Assembly (NCBI GenBank): GCA_015039365.1
Contig: WION01000159.1
Location: 1-64,000, forward strand
Reading direction: 5' to 3'
From: Amanita rubescens
Lineage: Eukaryota > Basidiomycota > Agaricomycetes > Agaricales > Amanitaceae
DNA: 64,000 nt
Below, in pieces: positions 1-12,112 of this stretch. The notes beneath the pieces are model-generated. The model saw only the letters and a program-made list of their open reading frames with translations, did not search any database and had not been told where the DNA came from. Each line of letters starts with the position of its first letter. The first letter of the stretch is position 1. Made by a program: the position numbers and the translations under genes.

Positions 1-387
1 ATATGACCCGCTCCGTCCCAAGTTTTCTAACGTCACTTCCATCGAATTCTCAACACTATGACAATGCACGGCGCGAACGAGCCATGGAGCTTGGAGGTGC
101 CATTCAAATAAAGACCGCTTCCCAATCATCAGCCTTCTTTTTAATCTTTTTAATCTTTTTATTCCTTCTATCCTTTTCATTCTTCGGGCTATACATCCAG
201 ATTTCTTGATGTAAACTAGAGCAAAAATGTTGGTACGTATCCCGCGAGTCGAATGAATGGACTCACAAGGCTGGTCTAGGAGTGAACATATCCACAATTT
301 TTCCTTTAGCGTATCTACGGAGGAGTCGTGCATCTTCGATAGTCAGGTCGGCCGTCTCTCGAGCAACGTACTTCGATTCCGGGTTCT

Positions 388-871
388 TTATGATAAAAAA
401 AAGTTTGGAAGGTCATCCCTCGGTTTGTCGTTGATCGCAAATGTAAGTAATTTCTCCGTAGTTTTGAGATATTGGCCCTCATGGATGACTTCTTCTTCAT
501 TTACTGTTTTCCAAATTCCTTTGATTATGGCAGGGTGCCCCGCGAATCCATCACGGTATTCGAATGCCATATAACTCCCCGTTGGTATACCTGGAATTTG
601 GGATCCCTTTTGCCCCCAGAGCGATTCAAAAAAATCTGAATGAGCTACCAAATCGCCAAGTTCTGCTTCAAGTTCTTTCATTGACGTTAGGAGTGGTATA
701 GGGGCTCGTTTCTAGATAAAACTTAACGGGACGTCGAGAGACGCAATGTACCAAGGGACATACTGAGATGGCTTGAATAGTACCGTTGTTCGAGGAACTG
801 ATATACACCGGTGAGGCACATACGTTAGATACGAAGATGAGGAGGACGGGAATGATAGTAGTGAGTTGCAT
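388..871 (-). CDS. small secreted protein, possible Kex2-processed
   Basis: Two-exon model, 143 aa: exon 871-764, intron with GTATGT donor, exon 711-388 ending in TAA. Both exons are in phase. Residues 1-19 form a clear signal peptide (hydrophobic stretch TTIIPVLLIFV, then VCA before the cut). About 17 residues after the predicted cleavage there is a Lys-Arg pair (SKR then APIP), which looks like a Kex2 site, so the mature chain may start at the Ala. The remainder is acidic and soluble with no Cys pattern. I do not recognise the family. The C-terminus is uncertain because a further intron near position 590 could change it. It could be a small effector-like or ribonuclease-like secreted protein, but no catalytic motif is visible. 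Confidence 0.5.
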
Positions 872-1005
872 TAGTTGCGAATCTTGCGAAAATTGGTTTG
901 AGGGCCTGCCTGGATTGAATGGAGGGAAAGCATTCACTTTTAAGCCTGAGCCTCCAAAATTTCGGGTATGACGGAACACGACGCGTGGTTACGCGAAGTT
1001 ATCCA

Positions 1006-1741
1006 TCATGATCTTGATGCAAAACGATAGGATGTGTCAAACAACATGACTTCATATGGGCTGTTAGGTTCGCCCAGAGTTTGTTTCAGAACAGCCGAGT
1101 TGGCATACTTGGGTTGAACAAACGTGGCTGTTGCATTGACGAGCAGGGCACCTCTACTCGTCCGGATACGCTGGCCTTGCCGCCTTCCAGAGTGTCGAGT
1201 TTGACTTTGATGACGATGAACTGGATGCGACGGGAAATTTTAGCGAGGCGGAAGAAGCGGGGCAGACAATGAACCCGATCAGCTCGCGTCGGCTTTCGGT
1301 AACGTTGAGATTAGCAATTTCGCCTACTCGTTAGAAAACTCGATATCGCCTGCCCAGTGCCGAGAGTCATTAATCATTAGCGCACACATAAGGAAGAAGA
1401 AGAAGAAGAAGAAGAAGAAAGTTTGACTACTCACCATCCTAGCTAAACTCTCGTCCAACAATGTCACCAACAAATCGCCATGTATTATCCCATCGCGGCC
1501 GCACAGCCCTCTTCCAACATGGACAAGCACGATTACTTCCTTCTCGTTTTCCCCCGATCTCACCAACGGCCTCAACGCGAGTTTCCCGGGACCGCGAAGT
1601 GCGCCCGCGGTTATGTTGTTCACGCGTCTCCCTCCTGGGACGTAGTTCGTGTAGGGTCGAGTTTCGTACCATTCGTCGGCGTCTGGTTGAGATCGGAGAG
1701 CTTGGAGGGTTTGTTCGAGGGAATTTGTGCATGCGATGAAG
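1006..1741 (-). pseudogene. hotdog-fold thioesterase (PaaI/THEM4-like), frameshifted
   Basis: On the minus strand the frame from about 1741 to 1441 encodes a typical hotdog thioesterase core: GRGLCGRDGIIHG followed by a TLLDESLARM helix. The family normally has HGG at this place; here it is HGD. Downstream, the expected beta-strands are present but in different frames: an EIANLNV stretch, then YRKPTRADR one base out of frame near 1298, then FIVIKVKLDTLEGG, then GALLVNATATFVQPKYA in another frame near 1150, ending at a TGA at 1006-1008. At least two frameshifts and an intron with a GAA microsatellite separate the parts. The N-terminal exon was not found. It is most likely a decayed gene; two sequencing errors in one gene are the alternative. 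Confidence 0.6.
1391..1420. repeat. GAA trinucleotide microsatellite
   Basis: About nine GAA units in a row. It lies inside the presumed intron of the thioesterase pseudogene (read as a TTC tract on the minus strand, where it also makes a polypyrimidine run). Confidence 0.9.
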
Positions 1742-2566
1742 CTGGGAGAATCATGTGAGGATGGGGGATGCGGGTCTGGGAAAGAGGAGGGAGAGTTGGG
1801 GAAGGTCCTTCATCCCGCTCTGTGGCCCGTATGACGGAATCGTTACCACTTGCTACCCATGAACCAACTCCTGTTTGTCTGCCAGAATATGCATACCAGT
1901 GGTTCCTACCGATTTGTCTTTACACGCCTATTACCAGTGTAGTCGCGATTCCAGAGAGTGATTCGTCTCAAATTTGCAAGGAAGCATGATGCCACGCACC
2001 TGTACAACGTTGAGGCTTCATGTGAGGGCATTACTATCATCATGCTGCATTGGTTTGGCGGCGTTGTACCTTTAGCGCTCTTGCTGTTAGAGCTACCATG
2101 GTATCACCGCTCGTCCATGCCTTGCAACAAAAATAATTGTGGCACAAACGGGCCAAATTGTTCGTCCCTGCACCGAATAAACGAACCTACGTACGCGCCC
2201 AATATTCAGATGAAATCAAGAGACACAAGTATGGCACTAAATGCCATCTAAATCGCTCTTAATAATTGGTTATAGCGAGCACGAGGTAACTGCGGTCATC
2301 ATTGTGAAATTCATTATGAAGGATAATAGCAGTACCATGTAATAGACATGATATCGTACCTATTGTCGTAGCTATGTACTGCGTACACTGCCTCGAGATG
2401 GTTGCCAGGGTTTCAGGTCAGCTGATCGGCAGAGCCACGAGTGCGGTTCTCACAAGCTAGGCTTTTTCCGGTTCTGCGATCTCTTCCACTACCGCCTCCG
2501 TATATTGGGCTGGTCCCAACCCATTCGCTCTTTTCCTCGAGTTGCTTTCGCTGGTCGATAGCGCCA
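1742..2566. other. intergenic stretch, no gene seen
   Basis: Only short unsupported open frames. It should contain the missing first exon or exons of the thioesterase remnant and the promoter of the membrane protein gene starting at 2567, but neither can be placed with confidence. Confidence 0.5.
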
Positions 2567-5424
2567 ATGAACTCGATTACAATTCCCAGCATCAATTTCT
2601 CAGGCCTGGACTACTATGAATGGCGGAGGAAGCTGTCGAGGGCGATAAGGGTAAAGTCACTGGTGAGTGTGCACGTCATCTCCAGCATGTCTGGTCTAAC
2701 ATATCGTTCTTTTTTAGTATACGAGGATCACACTTACGCCGTTCACTCTCATTTACTTCCTGCTCGTCGTCCTAACATGCATTGTCATGACCGCTTTGCA
2801 AGGGGTAGTCTACAACGACAACACTACCGGCGTCCACACGATCTCCCCCATCATCAGAAATGCCAGCTTGACCAACGCCCTGACGCTCAACGCTAACGGT
2901 GCCCTCTATTACTGCAGCCAAATCTCCTCCATGAACGCAGCTCAGTGCAACATCATTGTAGCAAACCAGACAACCAATGCGACTGCGCCGGGAGGAGGAT
3001 CCGGGTTTGTCCTCGCTTGGAAACGGGATTTGCGTGTACCCAGGACGTATCCGCCCATCGAATCCCGTCACCTTCAACCCTCCGCCAAGTGGAGGCGAAT
3101 GCTCTCCATCGATGACGGGCAAGTGAAGCGCAGGAGTAGTCCGACCCAAGTTCCAATGCCAGCCAAATCCAAGTCTAAATCTCCGCCGGTACCAGCACGG
3201 AAAACTCCCATGCGACTCGACATACAGAATTCACCGAACGTAACGTGTGCGAAAGCCTTGTTATGGCTTGAAGGAGCGTGAGTCGTGTTTCAGTGTATAT
3301 CGTAATTCCTGGCAAGCTAAAAATATATACGTGTATCCAGGCTCAACGACGAAAGAGCAGAAGATGTCGTCTTGCTGGCTTTTCAATTCTGGCTCTTTTC
3401 CCTCTCTGCGGTTGCTGTGAGTGTTTATCCAACCAGGGCGCTCACTTATTCTGACTCTGCTCAAGATTTTGACTGAATCCTTGCCACACCTCGGGGCCGC
3501 TTTCGTCGGTCACATTGTTGGTACAGGATGGGCTGCGGGGCGCATTCGGGTGTCGTACGACAATATGAATGTTTATCAAAACCAGGTCGTCACGGGCGCT
3601 TGTGGAGGTCAAGACATCATGGGGACTTGGTGGCAACTGAAGATATCCCACATGGTCAGTCCCTATATTTCCAAGTCGCCATCCTCTGGCTGAATGATCG
3701 AGCAGGTCCCTGTAGCGGTCGTCAATGGCATCGTTCTAGTGTTCATGTTGTTCTTGACCTACAAGATTTACGTGGTACGTGCGAGAGTGTCGAATCGATC
3801 GATGATCAAGTCATCAATGATAAAACGTAGGACTACTCCAAGCAAACCTTCAATTCTGTGGGAGCAACACCCGCAGTGGAGGGGATCCTCAGGGTAAATT
3901 ATCTTCATGGCCTTAAATTATCAGAAGCTCATCTTCAATAGATCGTCCTTCTTTTATCCGTCTGCTTGCATCTTACAGTGTTCTTTGTCATCGCTTCTGC
4001 TGCCGTGTGGATCAATAAAGCTACTACCGGCATATTCAGTTTTCTCGCATCGACCGAGAAGGGCTTCGTGGCCGCAGCCGCTCTCACAATCATCGTATGT
4101 CGTCTGCCCAAAATGATCTTTACGCTGCTAAATCTGTACCAGATGATCTTTCCATGGATGTTTGCTGTATGTCTATCCGATTTTATCAAGTACAATGATT
4201 GAATTGAGATAAACTAGGGCTGGGCCTGCGTACGACGAGAATGTCAATGGCGCTTCTTGGCCTTTTGCGTCATGTCCGTTTTGCTGATAACCATGTTCTC
4301 GACGATGTTCTGGAGCCCAAGTGAGTCATATCCCCTCTCTTACCATGGATTTATCTTAATCAGGATGCAGCCTATCGGTTCATCTTCACATCTTGGCCGT
4401 TTTTCGCAGCTCTTGGTATCGTGGCTTATACCCTGGTCGTCATCTCAACCATCCTCGCTGTCTGGTGTCGCTTCAACTTTGGTCAAGGATTTGCGCACTT
4501 TAGTGAGGACAATCATCCCTTCTTCCATTATTACAGTGCTGATCATGGGGGAAATCTCTAGTTCAAGTCAGTGAGGTACTCGAGGACATGGACTTTCCCA
4601 ACGTCGCCTTCTCAAAGGAAGGTGGAGCTGAAAGGGGAATGAGAACCATATCTGGTCAAGTACTCCAAATTCCTCCTGCAGCGTCCACCCGGCCCGCAAG
4701 TGGACTGCGTTCAATGCGATTCATGCGCACCTCGGTGTACTCGAACCATAACCTCGCGACGGTGAAACTATCTTCGTCGCAGCCGCTCCACTCTGATATA
4801 GTCAATACTACCCCGACGTCACCTACGTTCCAAAGGGGGTCAACCTTGACTGTGACTCAAAGGCTCCGCCGTGTGTTCGAATATAGAAAGTCAAACGTGT
4901 CTGGGTCCTCAAGTTTCGAAGGACTTTCTGTTCCTTCCGTACCTCCCGTACCCGCCCTTCCACCCGTTTCTCCCACCGTCCCTGCCGCCGTCGCTGCTGC
5001 CTTCCCTCCTCAGCGACCACCAAGCCCACAACCGATACTAACCCATCAAATCGCTCAGAAATCCCGGATGAAGTTGGAACCTGTCCGACCTTCGAACCGG
5101 CCTCCGCCTTTGAAGCTCTCTCGAGATGACGATGCCTTCCGAGGGAGGACGAACACGGAAAAAGATACAAAGCGGCGCAGCAGGAGCGTTAGTCTAGGCC
5201 GCGGGTCGCGCAGCGCACGAGAGCCGACTATAGATAGGTTGGAGCCTTTGGACATTTCTCCGATGCCAAAGTCGGCCAAGACGAGACCGTTGCCTATTAG
5301 GCCGTTACCGAGGCCTCCGGCTACGGCTCCGTTGACTTTGGATGAGCCGCCTAGTGCTGGTCCTTCTGGACTTGTGAGGAGAGGAGGTTTGAGAGATGCT
5401 AATCGATCTAATGACCAGTGGTGA
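2567..5424 (+). CDS. multi-pass membrane protein with long Pro/Ser-rich cytosolic tail
   Basis: Eleven exons (2567-2662, 2718-3277, 3341-3416, 3466-3654, 3706-3774, 3831-3893, 3942-4094, 4143-4166, 4218-4320, 4371-4502, 4562-5424) join without any stop to 775 aa. Exon 8 is only 24 nt. After a short cytosolic N-terminus comes a hydrophobic segment (FLLVVLTCIVMTAL), then a large loop with several N-glycosylation-type sequons (NTT, NAS, NQT), then about six more membrane spans between exons 3 and 10 (for example VNGIVLVFMLFLTY, FVIASAAVWI, GIVAYTLVVISTILAVW). The last 280 residues are a basic, Pro/Ser-rich, low-complexity tail. This resembles seven-to-eight-span orphan membrane proteins common in Agaricomycetes; I do not know a proven function. 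The start ATG at 2567 is the first one giving continuous coding into exon 2, and an earlier in-frame start is possible. Confidence 0.75.
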
Positions 5425-5697
5425 TTATTTGCAGTGCATATATAAATAATATTACCGTGAGAAAGAGATGTAAAGTAACTACATATATTACTAAGCGGAT
5501 TAGCGGAGCTAGAAACCCTCGCCTAAATATATGAACTCGTCCGCTGAGGAAGAACAACCTTCCCAGACGGTGGAATTACAGTGAACTACCAAGAAGTTCT
5601 CCACAGTGCGGGGACGTTGTCGTCACAGGCCTGCAAGAGCGGCTGACATAATACTGTTCCTAGACAGAATTAAAAGACCGTGAGAAAGCTTCAACTC

Positions 5698-7663
5698 ATG
5701 CTCCGGTGCCAGAAAGCTGCTCTCCTTCCAAAAGGGCTTCAACGCCTTGGTGCGCAATGCCCTCATCGCAGAGCGTTCAACACCACACCCGAAATTTCGC
5801 GTTCCCTCTCAGAAGAGAACAAAGATATTGCGTCGATGGACAAATTACTCCGCGTCGTCAGTGCGTCCGAAAACGATTTTCGCATGAAACTTGGGGGTAA
5901 CGTCTACATCGTTTGTTGGCACCTTTAGGGGACCACTCGGATCCTAAATACCATACGTGAGTTTCAACAGTCCACAGATATAGTATAGCCGTAGTCTGAT
6001 GATTGTTTTTGTAGCGTAGTGCCGTTAAGGAAACCCATGCGATGGGCGGAAGCGCTATTGCTCAATTCAGTGCCTAACACCTCAGCCTCATCGCAGGGAC
6101 AAGCACAAACTCAAATCGACAAGGAGCTAAAACACCCTCCACGGCACATGAATGATTCATATTCGGAGTTTATCCTTCCTTTTGGTTCGGACCCGCAGTT
6201 GTTAGAGCAGTACACGAACGCTTCTGGAGGGATACGAATGGGAAAGTCAGTCGTCGAGGTCTATCCGTGATGTCGTTTGACGAGGAGGGACGCCTCTAGG
6301 TTGATGGAACATCTCGATTCTTTGGCTGGGTCGATTGCGTACAAGCACGTGTTAGGTCCAAGCGTGGAGACCTTGGGACAGATACATGAACGAGGATTCT
6401 ATATCGTCACTGCTTCCGTGGACAGGTTCGTGCGCGAGACTGAGTTTCCTTCGGTTTCTCAAATTTGATAATAGACTTGACATGCTTGTTCCGCTCAACC
6501 CAAAACGGGACCTCCGGTTAAGTGGACAAGTCATCTACACTGGAAATAGTTCCATGGAGGTTGCAGTCAAAATGGAACACATTGGGATGAACCAGTCTGA
6601 TGAAACCGTTTTGTTAGGTATATTTTCCACATTACGTACGTGCGGCTATTAACTGCCTGCCTAGGCCGGTTTTCAATGGTTTGCCGCGACGCTAATACGC
6701 GCCGGGCGTACAAGGTGAACCCTCTCATCATATCAACACCAGAAGAATACTCTCTATCTGCCATCGGGAAACGTGAGTTCGTTCTGCGTACACCTTGCCA
6801 CCTGCTTAAGACATAATACGCAGATATGAAGGATAAAAGGCAAACTTTCGCTCTTCACTCCCTTTCGCGTGCGCCTCCTACGTCTGAGGAAGCAGCAGAG
6901 CTTCATACTTTTTTCCTTACCTATGGACAAGAAGAAAGTGCAGAAAAAGAGGAGCGAGTATGGATGGGTGATACGAGACTTGAGAAAACTATGTTGATGT
7001 TCCCTCAGGAACGCAAGTACGCCGTTTTTTCTAGTTTGTTCGTGATTATGAAATCTTACCACATGGTATAGCGTCCACCAAAAGATATTCGGTGGCTACT
7101 TGATGCGCCTGGCATACGAGGTCCGTGTCATCGACATCTTCCTTCACATCTTCCTCTTACCCCAGAAGTAGCTCGGCTTTTCCAATGCAAGCATGTTCAC
7201 AGGAGGCCCTGTCCGCTTCCTCTCTTTAGACGGGATTTCGTTTGCTCGTCCTGTCGCCATAGGATCGATACTGCGTTTGACTTCTCAGATCCTATATACG
7301 ACGTCGTCTGAGCAGTTTCCCGCCATAGCCGTATGTTTACTTTTTTTTCGAACCCGAGCAACCCCATTTAATCTTTGCATAGCACGTCGGGGTCAAAGCT
7401 AATGTTGTGGATGTAGCGACGGGCCTTGAACAAACGACGAACGATTTTCGGTTTACATGGTGCCAGGAGCATGGGACGAGCGCGGAATTCAAGACGCCTA
7501 GGAAAGTAGTTTTTAAGACGTACCAAGGTACGCGAGGAATCATTATGTGACGAACGTTCGAAATGTCTGACTCAATACACTCAATACAGAGGCAATGCTG
7601 TGGCTAGAGGGGAAACGCGCTTTGCAATTGGGGGACGAAATTCGAGGGCGGAGAATGAAATAG
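5698..7663 (+). CDS. acyl-CoA thioesterase, double hotdog (ACOT9-like), mitochondrial
   Basis: Eleven exons (5698-5896, 5929-5956, 6015-6245, 6300-6425, 6475-6617, 6665-6772, 6824-7016, 7072-7120, 7172-7330, 7383-7527, 7590-7663) sum to exactly 485 codons, i.e. 484 aa ending in TAG. The N-terminus is basic, with Arg/Lys and hydroxylated residues and no acids for about 35 residues, as in a mitochondrial presequence. Two hotdog repeats are visible. The first has the central helix sequence LMEHLDSLAGSIAYKH and a following hydrophobic sheet; the second has NVHQKIFGGYLMRLAYELG, then FLSLDGISFARPVAIGS. This two-domain layout is that of the ACOT9 family, which hydrolyses acyl-CoAs in mitochondria. 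Family assignment is firm; substrate chain length cannot be read from sequence. Confidence 0.85.
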
Positions 7664-8007
7664 ACCAATCTTATGTGTATTTAGTGAGTATATCTTTCAT
7701 GATAAGTTCGTTGTACCGCCCTCTGGTGCTCGTAAAGGCAACACCCTCAGAACTGCATAATACTTGCCTTTTTCATTGGGTATTTTGGGCCATTTCATGT
7801 GTCCGTGTATATGGGCACACGTGTAGACTACTTAGCTATCTCAATGAGGCAACGACAATTCTTAAAATAATAAAAAAAGGTACAATCCCGTGCCTTGGCC
7901 CAAATACGTCAAGACGTTCCCGTGTTCGCGACCCTAATGGCAACGTGACATTGACATGTATGTACAAGTCTTGGCGTAACTAAGGAGCGCGCACCATACC
8001 AGCAGCC
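7664..8007. other. intergenic stretch, no gene seen
   Basis: Separates the thioesterase stop from the MLKL-like gene start on the same strand. No RNA gene or repeat is recognised. It presumably holds the terminator of one gene and the promoter of the next. Confidence 0.5.
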
Positions 8008-11000
8008 ATGCCGTTGCGCATGGTACGAATACCACAAGTATCATGCAAGACCGATGCGCTACGAATCACCCTAACGATGTCTATGCTCGCCAATGAGCTG
8101 AGCAACATATCTGTGTTCCCGCCTGTCGTCGCAGCGACATCCATATTGCTGATTATCCTTCAGACTGTCCAAGTGAGTAATCGAAGCTAGCAACCTGCTT
8201 TTTTCTTACTCGTCACGTCGTACAGAGTGTTGAGGTTGGTCTCCTTCTAATTTACGAATGCTGGAATATGATGTCCGTTTCTTTTCGACAGAACAATAGG
8301 GAAGCATGTGCAAAGTATGTACTTTGTTTTGATCATGGTATCTCATATTGAGTAGTTCATACATATCGGTTCTTTACCAGTTTGGCTGAGCGCTGTGCAC
8401 AAATGCTGCTAGACCTTAACGATATCATGCGAGATAAGTGGGAGACTGCACCGCCTGCCCTACTACGGAACTTGACGAAATATACCGAGTAAGATCATTT
8501 GGGACGTAAATTCTTTTGTGTTAATGAATGCAGGACGTTGGGGGCAGTCCACGATTTTATGAAAGCTCAAGCTAACGAGAAATGGACAAAACGACTATTC
8601 CGGAAGGCAAGCATCGAAGCTGCCCTCGCTGATTTCGACAAGAAACTGGGTGATTCCGCACAGATGTTCCAAGTGCGTCCCGATGATCATTTTGAATATT
8701 CTTTTGACGAAAAAACGTTTAAGATGGCCATGCTTATTGACATTAGCCATCATGTGCTATCTCGAAAGACCATAACGGATGTGTCCCGTCCTCAATCAAA
8801 TGAGGATGAAATTTCAGCCAAACAAGACGTGGATTTGGAGCCACCTCCTGCTTATCAATCTAAGCAGAATACCCTCAACGAGCAATTCACCGCTTCTCCG
8901 CAATACGACCAGGAGGATGTTCAGGATGACACATCAAATGTCACGCTGAGGATTGAAGACTCTGAAGATGCTGATGAGGTGTTAATATCAGATACAGTCC
9001 TTGAAGACCATGGGGTATGGTTACATTCTATTGCACCGACATGTCTAATCGGAAATCTCGTAGTTCCGCAGGTATCACCAATCCCAAGTTAGACTCACCG
9101 GACGTTCGAAAGTCAAAAGCGGGTGGTTTGCCGATGTGGCCGTCGGGGAAGTCGACGGCCAGTCTACACTTGTTAAATACTACAAAGGAAACTCAAAAAA
9201 CGACGCAATCAAGGTAAAACTACATACTCTACCGCGACTCATGCCTGGAATCTGACGAAAACAGACGTGGCTACACGATGTCAAAAATTTGCAAAATTTA
9301 TTGTCAGTTTGATATCATTCGGAATGAGTAATACATTTTGACAACAAATAGCCATCCAAATCTTCCGCATATGACTGGGTATTCGGACGAGCATTCACCA
9401 ACTCCATTTATCCTACTTTCAGATGGTATGCGGTCCTGTTGTATTTTCTCAGCGACTGTCCTGAACGCTCCTATGAACTACTAGTTCGGACAAATGCTGC
9501 TGACAAAATCATGAGTCAAACTTTGAGAAATGAAGGCGTAGCTGCTTGCATAAATTTGCTTGCTCGTTATGTACGTCGATTCTTATGGACCCTTCCTATA
9601 CATCGTGACACAATCACCAGTACAACGACATCACGGTATGCTATCTCAATGCCTGACGAAAAGCATCACCAATAGACACTATCGTAGGATGCAACTGCAT
9701 ATATTCAACGCCAGCTTAACATGCCGGACAACCACCTGCAAGATTTTGTCGAAGTATGTGGAATGTTATGCAATTCAGACCCAAATGAGTAACATCTTGC
9801 AGAAAACCAGCTACAGAGTTGGTGCGTCGAATACAATTGTAATGGGATTGCCACCCGCAAGAGAAGGGACTTGGGTGTCATGGCGAAATTATGACCTTTC
9901 TCACTCGCTGGCACGAGCGATGTTGAATGTAAGCCAGAAACTACTTGTAACATATTTTCTTTCACACATAATCTTAGATGCTTCCGGGAGGAGGGACTGT
10001 GCAACGTAGACTTGAGCATTACCAAGGTGGCTACTGAGTCTTTCACTTCCATAATTCATCTCTTAAGCGTTTCCAGACACGGCAACTGACGAAGATCCCC
10101 TGAAGGTCGCCCATCTGGTATCGCTCGCAAGATGTTTACTTTCCAACAAGCACTGTTCAACATCACCTCTCATAACCAAGCTTCTACAGGACAAGGACGA
10201 TGAATTTGAAGATTTCAGCGAGGGACCAAAGATCAGCATGAAAGAACTTCGGCAACACAGTCTTGAAGCTGGCGTTCATGACTTTTTCTGGACTGAGATG
10301 TCTGCTATCCCTGCTCACAAGTTCGCGGCCGGCGACTTTGGCTACGTTCCTTCAAACACTGCCTTTGGAGACTTCGTAAAGCTGGGGAACATATATTCAG
10401 ACAATCTGGCCAATCTCCTCATTACAGCTCGCACATATGGGTCCCAGTTTTGCTGGGAAGACCGCCCGGTCCAGCATGTAGAAATTCAAAAATATCCTTT
10501 GCCCCTTGATGTTTACGGGTAAGCAGGTCGAGTCGCGTCCTTGGTGATAATGACTTGACCGTTTCATCAGCTGGCCAATAGCAGTTCCTCGCGGCAGTCA
10601 GATCGATTGTCAAATCGAGCACAGCGAGCGCATAGGCGACACAAACGAAGCATGGGGCTTTCTGTCTAACCACGCAAAACAATTGGCCGGAAAGTTTAAC
10701 GTTGCGCCGGAAGATTTGATACTCAGTATGTTTTAATTTTCAGCCAATTAGTCGGTGGAGTCATACTAACTCATTTTCATAGTAATCGCGGCGGGGACAA
10801 ACCAAAACTTTTACATCAGGGACTTTGGGAACTATGTCGCCAACCACCACGTACACGGAATGCCCACGATGCATAATCAACAATTTCATCATCCTCACTC
10901 GTTTATGAATCATACCTCAATCTCTATACCAACGATCATGTACTTGTTAACATCACCCCGTTCCGACTTCAAGCCCTTTTGGAGCCATCAACCCATGTAT

Positions 11001-11057
11001 GTTCCAAACATGCCGCTTCCGAAGCTAAACCATGGCTGGGTGCCAAGTATTGGATAG
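8008..11057 (+). CDS. MLKL-like protein: N-terminal helical bundle plus degenerate kinase-type N-lobe
   Basis: Sixteen exons close in phase to 753 aa: 8008-8172, 8226-8234, 8292-8314, 8381-8488, 8534-9014, 9064-9213, 9265-9302, 9352-9425, 9485-9570, 9621-9635, 9688-9753, 9803-9928, 9978-10026, 10077-10518, 10571-10725, 10783-11057. Two exons are tiny (9 and 15 nt). Residues from about 35 to 160 match the helical pattern of the MLKL N-terminal (HeLo-like) domain found in many Agaricomycete proteins: a hydrophobic helix (VVAATSILLIILQTV), then amphipathic helices ending in KASIEAALADFDKKL. A disordered acidic linker follows. Then comes a kinase-type N-lobe: GWFADVAVGEV, a beta3-like Lys in TLVKYYKG, an alphaC-like helix, then HPNLPHMTGY and FILLS. 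No HRD or DFG motif follows, so it is a pseudokinase-type or truncated kinase. A 51-nt stretch within the fifth exon (8672-8722) could be a retained in-frame intron. Confidence 0.7.
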
Positions 11058-11429
11058 TAAGCCGTCTCTCGCTCTCACTCACTTGCTATTGATATTTCTA
11101 TAGCTGTCATGGATTTATTCAATGGATAAGGCTATTAAAAGAGGACTTTTTAGATTAATGCTTTAGACGAGCGCGTTATTCATGTAACGCTGGTGCGCCT
11201 TTCTACGTCACTCTCAGTCCTGTCCTAGTACAACTAGCTATATTGGATATTTACCCGTTTCACGCCTTGACCACAGCCACTTAGAGTCCGGTGTAAGAAA
11301 CTCACCATGACTTCAGGTACTCAGTAAGACTCGGCAAGAATTTGACGGGACAACGTCTTTTACATATCTGCTACTTTACAGACCAACATACTTCGTTCAC
11401 GTTGACTCAAGACATCCCACCCAGACTCA
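11058..11429. other. convergent 3' intergenic stretch
   Basis: Lies between the 3' ends of the plus-strand MLKL-like gene and the minus-strand beta-trefoil gene. No gene, RNA or repeat is recognised. Confidence 0.5.
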
Positions 11430-12045
11430 CTACAATTTGTGAAGCTTGAAGAAGATTTCATTCTCGATAGCATGCTTGCCGGGCTCAAGGATGATCTGTT
11501 AATTGTGCAAGTTGTCTTTGTTTTCAGTTTAAATAGAAACTAAACATACGATGTTTCCCGGCAGCTTCTTATCGAACCAGTAAAGATCTTTGCCGTTAAC
11601 GTAGACCCTGCATCATGTCAAACTTTTGGTGCTGCAAATGGGGCAATGGCCTACGAATGAGTGCCGGGCGGCCCGTTGGTTGCAAAATCCCAGATGTATT
11701 TCTGGTTGCTCCAAATCAGGTGTTGACCCTCCTCTGCCTAGTATGACTCAAGTCAAGGAGAAATCAATCGCATAAGGTGAACTTCAACGTACCTTGTGGA
11801 TTGCGATGTGCAACCCGTTCTTGCCAATCACGGTGGCCTGGCTAGTGGCACCCTGGACGGCAGGTTCAATGGTGACGATCTACGTTCGAAATCAATTTCG
11901 ACAATTTGCAGAACAATGATCGTCTGCGTACGCTAACATGAGGGTCAAAAACAGGTGGAGTAATGACTTTGTCTCCTGGCTTTTCAGCGCCAGTGCTGAC
12001 AATGTAGTGGCCAGTTTGGGCACTTTGGATTCTGTATTTGTGCAT
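11430..12045 (-). CDS. small beta-trefoil protein, possible serine protease inhibitor (I66-like), copy A
   Basis: Five exons on the minus strand, start codon at 12045-12043, stop at 11432-11430. Order of recognisable blocks: MHKYRIQSAQTGHYIV, then IVTIEPAVQGATS with GKNGLHIAI, then LIWSNQKYIWDFA, then VYVNGKDLYWFDKKLPGN, then IILEPGKHAIENEIFFKL before the stop. The repeated strand pattern with Trp/Phe at regular spacing and about 150 residues suits the beta-trefoil fold of mushroom cytosolic inhibitors (MEROPS I66, cospin type). No signal peptide is present, again as in that family. Assignment to I66 is from recalled family pattern, not a search. It is the most diverged of the four clustered copies. 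A TATA box lies about 61 nt upstream of the start. Confidence 0.6.
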
Positions 12046-12105
12046 TTTCGGACTATAGCAAGCTTTGGCCAGAGGATCTGAAGACTGAGGTGCCGTTCGC
12101 CCTGC

Positions 12106-12112
12106 TTTTATA
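12106..12112 (-). promoter_or_regulatory. TATA box of beta-trefoil copy A
   Basis: TATAAAA on the minus strand, 61 nt upstream of the start at 12045. The same box sits at the same distance in the three paralogues, so it is probably functional. Confidence 0.65.
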
